Shown in pieces: positions 60,169-64,000 of a DNA stretch of 64,000 nt. How positions within the stretch are numbered: the first letter of the stretch is position 1; each line of letters begins with the position of its first letter. A program made the translations under genes and the position numbers. The notes beneath the pieces are model-generated. The model was not told where the DNA came from. It was given only the letters and a program-made list of their open reading frames with translations, and did no database searches. The stretch comes from Flavobacterium sp. UBA7680 (lineage in GTDB: Bacteria; Bacteroidota; Bacteroidia; Flavobacteriales; Flavobacteriaceae): NCBI RefSeq assembly GCF_002482975.1, contig NZ_DLHA01000057.1, positions 1 through 64,000 on the forward strand, read 5' to 3'.

Positions 60169-60494
60169 TTCTAATACTTAAAAACCCTGTAGTCTTAATT
60201 TCATTTATTATCATGATTTTATTTAAATTATTTCCTCCAAAAAATATAAATTCATGGTATGGGTACAGGACTAATAATTCTAAAAAAACCAAATCAAAGT
60301 GGGATTTTGCACAAAAATATAGCGCAACTCTTTCTTTAAAATTGTTGCTTCCATTACTTATTATTCAAATCCTTATATATAATTTTTATGGAAGTACCAT
60401 GGTAATTGACTTATCCACAACAGCTTGCTGGTTATTCAGTTTAGCAATTGTCATATCCAAAACCGAAAAAAAGCTAAAAGAGATAAATAACTAA
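60156..60494 (+). CDS. SdpI-family immunity protein
   Basis: The start at 60156 is chosen because METIILILKNPVVLISF begins a membrane helix and overlaps the sdpB stop. The longer frame from 59985 lies inside sdpB and would add 57 non-membrane-like residues. The 112-residue protein has hydrophobic segments at about 5-24, 60-78 and 86-101, and the SdpI-family motif WYGYRTNNSKKTKSKWDFA (34-52), matching the GxRT...W pattern. Bacillus SdpI protects the producer against SDP and is longer; this one is the single-domain form. It is encoded last in the toxin operon, not with the regulator as in Bacillus. Confidence 0.83.
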   Translation: METIILILKNPVVLISFIIMILFKLFPPKNINSWYGYRTNNSKKTKSKWDFAQKYSATLSLKLLLPLLIIQILIYNFYGSTMVIDLSTTACWLFSLAIVISKTEKKLKEINN

Positions 60495-60514
60495 AAAGAA
60501 TACAGCCAAGAACT

Positions 60515-60578
60515 ATTATTAAAATTCAGATATATTTTGAAAAGACTTCACTTAATTGTGAAGCCTTTTTAGTTTTTA
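60515..60578. repeat. Right copy of the direct repeat bracketing the sdp-like island, with terminator
   Basis: It matches 57386-57449 at 60 of 64 positions and has the same aaaagacttcac / gtgaagccttttt hairpin, here about 40 bp after the SdpI-like stop codon. It would terminate the toxin operon. The two copies share orientation and bracket the island. Confidence 0.88.
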
Positions 60579-60600
60579 TTTAGATATCTAAGATTGTCGA
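60571..60600 (-). pseudogene. Remnant of an XRE gene 3' end
   Basis: On the minus strand the last codons read D-N-L-R-Y-L-N-K-N-stop. This aligns with the end of the intact XRE gene (T-I-I-R-Y-L-N-K-D-K-S-stop), with a 6-base gap and in the same position relative to the shared repeat. Nothing XRE-like remains further upstream, where an interspersed repeat starts at 60610. The match is short, but it continues directly from the 64-bp repeat, so it is not independent chance similarity. Confidence 0.7.
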
Positions 60601-60609
60601 TCCTCTTGC

Positions 60610-60638
60610 GTTCCTTCGACTTCGCTCAGAATGACAAT
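60610..60638. repeat. Copy of the cttcgacttcgctcag repeat
   Basis: gttccttcgacttcgctcag followed by aatgacaat resembles the repeats at 39509-39579 and 40831-40860. It lies at the outer edge of the XRE remnant, where the recognisable match to the intact gene ends. Confidence 0.7.
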
Positions 60639-60698
60639 AGGGATGTATAAAAATAAAATCTGTGTAAATCAGTTTAATCTGCGTCATCTGCGAGCCAT

Positions 60699-62945
60699 TT
60701 ACCTCGCCCTATTATTCTCAGACTGCTCAATTTCAGTTTTCTTATAATTTGTCTTTTTTGAATTCCCGAAACTATATGTCGCAATCAGTTTAAAGTAATT
60801 TGTGGTATACGTTCGGTGATAATAAATTTGGGTTTGCCCCACTTCATAATCGCCCGAAACCATAAACTTGTAAAAGATGTCATTTGCCGTAAAATTTAGT
60901 TTTAAGGCATCTTTAAAAAAGTTTCTTTCGATTCCTAACGTTACTGTTGAGCGGGAATTGTCACTTCGTAATCCGTAACTTTTATCGCCTAAATACCAGG
61001 CTAATAATTGCACTTTAAAAAGATCCGGAATTGTAACTGTATTATTTGAATACAAATAGATTTGCGGTTTAACCGGACCCGTAGCATATTCATAAAAATC
61101 GTCTATTGCTTTCGTTAAATTCATACTTACGGTATTAGTAGAATTCCACCATTTAACATTGAAAGATCTGGAAAGTGAAGTAAAAAAGGTGTGCTCTTTT
61201 TCTAAATTTAATGATCGCAAAATATAACTGTTTGGCGTATCGCCTCGCAAAGCAGCGCCAGAAATAGGATCAATTTTATAAGTGTAGCCAATTTTAAAAT
61301 CAAACTTCTTGTACATAGTTCCAATTTCAAAAGCGTGAACTTTTTCAGGAAGCAAATTTGGATTTCCTTCAATTGTCGTAAACGGATCCTGATAAATAAC
61401 ATACGGATTCAAAGCCTGATATCTCGGTCTTGTTATTCTGGAAACATACGAAAAATGTCCTTTCCAATCTTCTGAAAAATCAAAATTCAAAAGTACGTTT
61501 GGGAAAAAATTACCGTAGCTTCTTCCGAATTTCTGGATTCCGTTTGCGTTTGTGTACAAATCATAGTTTGTTTTTTCTGCCCTTGCTCCTACCGAAAAAT
61601 TGACTTTTTCGCCCAATGTGCTTCCAAAAGTAAAATAGGCTGCTGCAATTTTTTCATTGTATTTAAAATCACTCGAAAGTTCGTCATTCGGTTCAAAAAT
61701 CATATCATAAGCATTGGCGATTAAAAAATCTGTTCCTGATTTTATGGTGGCGTAACTATATTTTGCACCCATTTCGAGTTTGGTATTTTCTTTTATTTTC
61801 TTCGAATAATCAGCTTGAGCGGCGACAATATTTATAGTACTTCCCACATTGTTTTTCAGATATTTCTGGATATTATTTTCATCAACCAAACTATTTTCTT
61901 CGATAAAATCCCTTACCGTTCCGTTGTAATTGGAATATTGTGTCCCTATAAATAACGACGAACCTTTTGGATCTGTGATCAAATTATAGTTCAGGTTTAC
62001 AAACTGATTCAGTAAAACATCATTTTTAGCAATATCTGTGGCATAAAAACTATTTCCAGTATTATTCGTAATGGAGTTTCTGCTTTCAACTTTGCCGCCC
62101 AAATCTTCAATATTTCCGCTGTAAGCTAATGAAACATAACTTTTTTCAGAGAAAGTGTACTGCAATCCAAATCCAAAATTGGAGTAATTATTATATTCCC
62201 TTCGCCAGTCTGTTGTTAGAACTGATTTCATATATTCGTCAGGATTTGGGCGTGTTCTTGTGGTATATAACAATTCACGGCCTTTGCCTAATTGCAAACC
62301 GTAATTGGTTATAAAAGAGAATTTCCCTTTTGAATAATTAAAATCAAGTAATGTATTCGTGCTTGTTCCGGCAAATTTTGAAACGGTAACATGCTGACTT
62401 GCTGACCCCATTATACCGCTTTCGATATTTTGTTTGGTAATAATATTGACAACCGCTTTTCCTTCGGCATCGTATTTTGAAGACGGATTTGAAATCACTT
62501 CAATTTTGGCAATCTGAGAAACCGGAATTGCAGCAAAACGTTCGTAATTAATCAGGATTCCGTTTAAATAAATAATCGCTTCGCCTTTTCCCAGAACGCT
62601 GATTTGTCCTTCAGCAACAACAACATTTGGAACGCGGCTCAATAATTCGTTTACAGAACTGCTTGTTGCGAGAACCGTTCCCGTAACATTGACATCGATT
62701 GTTCCGTTTGCACCATATTTTAATAATGACGGATTGCTTTTTATCACAACTTCATTTAACTGATTATGATCTTGATCCTTGGCTATAGAATCCGGAGCAG
62801 ACTCTGATAATGTTGTTTTTTCTATTAGTTTATCCTCTTCAACATAGGATTTATCCCGATTATTTTTTACACCTTGTGCTTTTACTTCAATTGATGAAAA
62901 AATCAGGCAATAAATAGAAATAACAACAACAATAAGAAATTTCAT
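60699..62945 (-). CDS. TonB-dependent outer-membrane receptor-like beta-barrel protein
   Basis: This 748-residue protein has a signal peptide (1-23, cleavage near VKAQ), a TonB plug-like domain at about 64-172 (NEVVIKSNPSLLKYG, then LSRVPNVVV, IIYLNGILIN and KYDAEGKAVVNIIT), and a large C-terminal barrel. The barrel end resembles the outer-membrane-barrel family 3 of Bacteroidota. The N-terminal carboxypeptidase-regulatory-like domain often found in this family is absent; a short charged linker (24-60) takes its place. It follows a membrane-bound AraC regulator gene on the same strand by 115 bp, which probably controls it. The ligand is unknown. Confidence 0.88.
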   Translation of the reverse strand: MKFLIVVVISIYCLIFSSIEVKAQGVKNNRDKSYVEEDKLIEKTTLSESAPDSIAKDQDHNQLNEVVIKSNPSLLKYGANGTIDVNVTGTVLATSSSVNELLSRVPNVVVAEGQISVLGKGEAIIYLNGILINYERFAAIPVSQIAKIEVISNPSSKYDAEGKAVVNIITKQNIESGIMGSASQHVTVSKFAGTSTNTLLDFNYSKGKFSFITNYGLQLGKGRELLYTTRTRPNPDEYMKSVLTTDWRREYNNYSNFGFGLQYTFSEKSYVSLAYSGNIEDLGGKVESRNSITNNTGNSFYATDIAKNDVLLNQFVNLNYNLITDPKGSSLFIGTQYSNYNGTVRDFIEENSLVDENNIQKYLKNNVGSTINIVAAQADYSKKIKENTKLEMGAKYSYATIKSGTDFLIANAYDMIFEPNDELSSDFKYNEKIAAAYFTFGSTLGEKVNFSVGARAEKTNYDLYTNANGIQKFGRSYGNFFPNVLLNFDFSEDWKGHFSYVSRITRPRYQALNPYVIYQDPFTTIEGNPNLLPEKVHAFEIGTMYKKFDFKIGYTYKIDPISGAALRGDTPNSYILRSLNLEKEHTFFTSLSRSFNVKWWNSTNTVSMNLTKAIDDFYEYATGPVKPQIYLYSNNTVTIPDLFKVQLLAWYLGDKSYGLRSDNSRSTVTLGIERNFFKDALKLNFTANDIFYKFMVSGDYEVGQTQIYYHRTYTTNYFKLIATYSFGNSKKTNYKKTEIEQSENNRAR

Positions 62946-63060
62946 AAACTTTAACGATTAGCGGTTTGACTTTATTTGAAACAAAAGTCATCTGAAAATC
63001 TGTGAATAAGGTTTTAGAAAGCGAAATCAGGAGTACGGATTTATAAATTAATACTCTGTT

Positions 63061-64000
63061 TTACGGTTGTAAAGTCTGAATTTGGTAATTTAATGGTGTG
63101 GTTCCGGTATGTTTTTTAAAAGCGGCAAAGAATGTAGATTTAGAATTAAAACCTACATCATAACCAACAGATTCTAATGTTAGTTTATCATTTGAAGTAA
63201 TAATTTCGCAGGCATTATTGATTCTGAATTCATTTACGAAACTGGTAAAATTCTTTCCTAAATTATTGTTTAAAAAGTGCGACAATTGATAACTCGGAAT
63301 ATTTATTTCCTGAGATACATCTTTTAAACTCAAATTCGGATTTTTGTATAATGCTTTTTCGTTCATTAATTTTTCCAGTTTTTGAGACAAAATCAAAGCT
63401 TCTTCTTCATTCAATTTTTTGTCTTTTTGAATGTTGAGCAGGAACAAATCATCCGTTCTTGTTCGATATAAAAGAACCAAAATTATCAGGTATAAAATAA
63501 AAGTAAAAGCGAGCGCGCCGGTAATACAGGAAACAAACGGAACTCTGATAAATCCTAAAAAGTAAGATATAAATACGATAGTAATTCCGAAAAAAATAGC
63601 TCCGAACCATCTTTCTGACGGGAATGTGTTTTGGTAATTCTGAATTATTTTCTCCAATAATAATCTGATTTCAAAACCTGAAATAAAAATATAAGTGAAC
63701 CATTGAAGGAAAATAAAAGCCACAAAATAGTCATTCCATAAAACGGGATAATTTTGGTATGGAAATACAAAACCAATTATCAAAACCGCAAGAATCCAAA
63801 TGGTTAAATGCGATTTCCATTTTATCGGAATTGTATTTTGAATTCCTGATTTTAATGTAAAATATAAAAGCGGCCCGATTAATAAACCAGCCGAAAGACC
63901 AATTTGTAAATAGGTTTTGTGAAGATTGTTATTGAAATATACAAAAACGGTAACGGCAATTCTGTTACTTAATGCAAATAAAAGTGCGCCAAGAAAGAGG
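63061..64000 (-). CDS. Membrane-anchored AraC-family regulator (5' end cut by window edge)
   Basis: The frame stays open to the end of the window, past the internal ATG at 63783, so the N-terminus is missing here. The visible part has at least five hydrophobic segments, then a C-terminal AraC HTH domain: LSLKDVSQEINIPSYQLSHFLNNNLGKNF and LTLESVGYDVGFNSKSTFFAAFKKHTGTTPLNY. Membrane-bound AraC regulators are common in Bacteroidota beside TonB-receptor genes. The first hydrophobic residues beyond 63783 read in frame as membrane helices, which supports the extension. Confidence 0.88.
   Translation of the reverse strand, partial: LFLGALLFALSNRIAVTVFVYFNNNLHKTYLQIGLSAGLLIGPLLYFTLKSGIQNTIPIKWKSHLTIWILAVLIIGFVFPYQNYPVLWNDYFVAFIFLQWFTYIFISGFEIRLLLEKIIQNYQNTFPSERWFGAIFFGITIVFISYFLGFIRVPFVSCITGALAFTFILYLIILVLLYRTRTDDLFLLNIQKDKKLNEEEALILSQKLEKLMNEKALYKNPNLSLKDVSQEINIPSYQLSHFLNNNLGKNFTSFVNEFRINNACEIITSNDKLTLESVGYDVGFNSKSTFFAAFKKHTGTTPLNYQIQTLQP

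Overview
The window looks like chromosomal DNA from a Flavobacterium-type member of the Bacteroidota. It is AT-rich, most genes lack Shine-Dalgarno sequences, several promoters match the Bacteroidota -7 consensus TAnnTTTG, and the gene content (Exb proteins, TonB-linked outer-membrane receptor, DUF3857 proteins, a bifunctional DAHP synthase/chorismate mutase, kynurenine 3-monooxygenase and kynureninase) fits that group. No tRNA, rRNA, CRISPR array, transposase or prophage was recognised.

Layout. 1-2.5 kb: exbB-exbD-exbD energy module. 2.5-4.0 kb: HerA/DUF853-like ATPase. 4-19 kb: mixed genes including kynurenine 3-monooxygenase, two serine beta-lactamase-fold hydrolases, NTF2-like proteins, an AraC regulator, a penicillin-acylase-family hydrolase and an unrecognised 600-residue protein. 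19-34 kb: kynureninase, then on the minus strand rsgA-dtd-four DUF3857/transglutaminase-like paralogues-mazG-aroA-queA. 34-37 kb: a large VIT/TonB-plug/TPR fusion. 37.5-41.9 kb: a phenylalanine/tyrosine operon (pheA, aminotransferase, tyrA, DAHP synthase/chorismate mutase). 42-47.5 kb: a ParE-type toxin-antitoxin pair, nrdB/nrdA and a cysteine-rich protein. 47.8-57.4 kb: marC, a short FAD protein, S41 protease, dCMP deaminase, HupE-like, TerB-like, fbp, GNAT and lysC. 57.4-60.5 kb: an accessory island. 60.7-64 kb: an outer-membrane receptor and a membrane-anchored AraC regulator cut by the window edge.

Two signals stand out. First, the leader of pheA encodes an unlisted 26-residue peptide with F-Y-F and F-Y-F-F-F runs, followed by mutually exclusive antiterminator and terminator hairpins. 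This is a complete candidate phenylalanine transcription attenuator, with a promoter match upstream. Second, 57.9-60.5 kb holds a compact operon resembling the Bacillus SDP cannibalism-toxin system: SdpC-like precursor, SdpA-like and SdpB-like maturation proteins and an SdpI-like immunity protein, with a divergent XRE regulator. The cassette is bracketed by a roughly 64-bp near-identical direct repeat. The far copy also retains the last codons of an XRE gene, which suggests insertion or recombination at that site.

The intergenic spaces are rich in interspersed palindromes: ccatataag-armed elements, aaacccgacagg hairpins, cgaattacac and ccacagatt inverted repeats, often nested inside each other. 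One carries a five-copy 9-bp tandem expansion.
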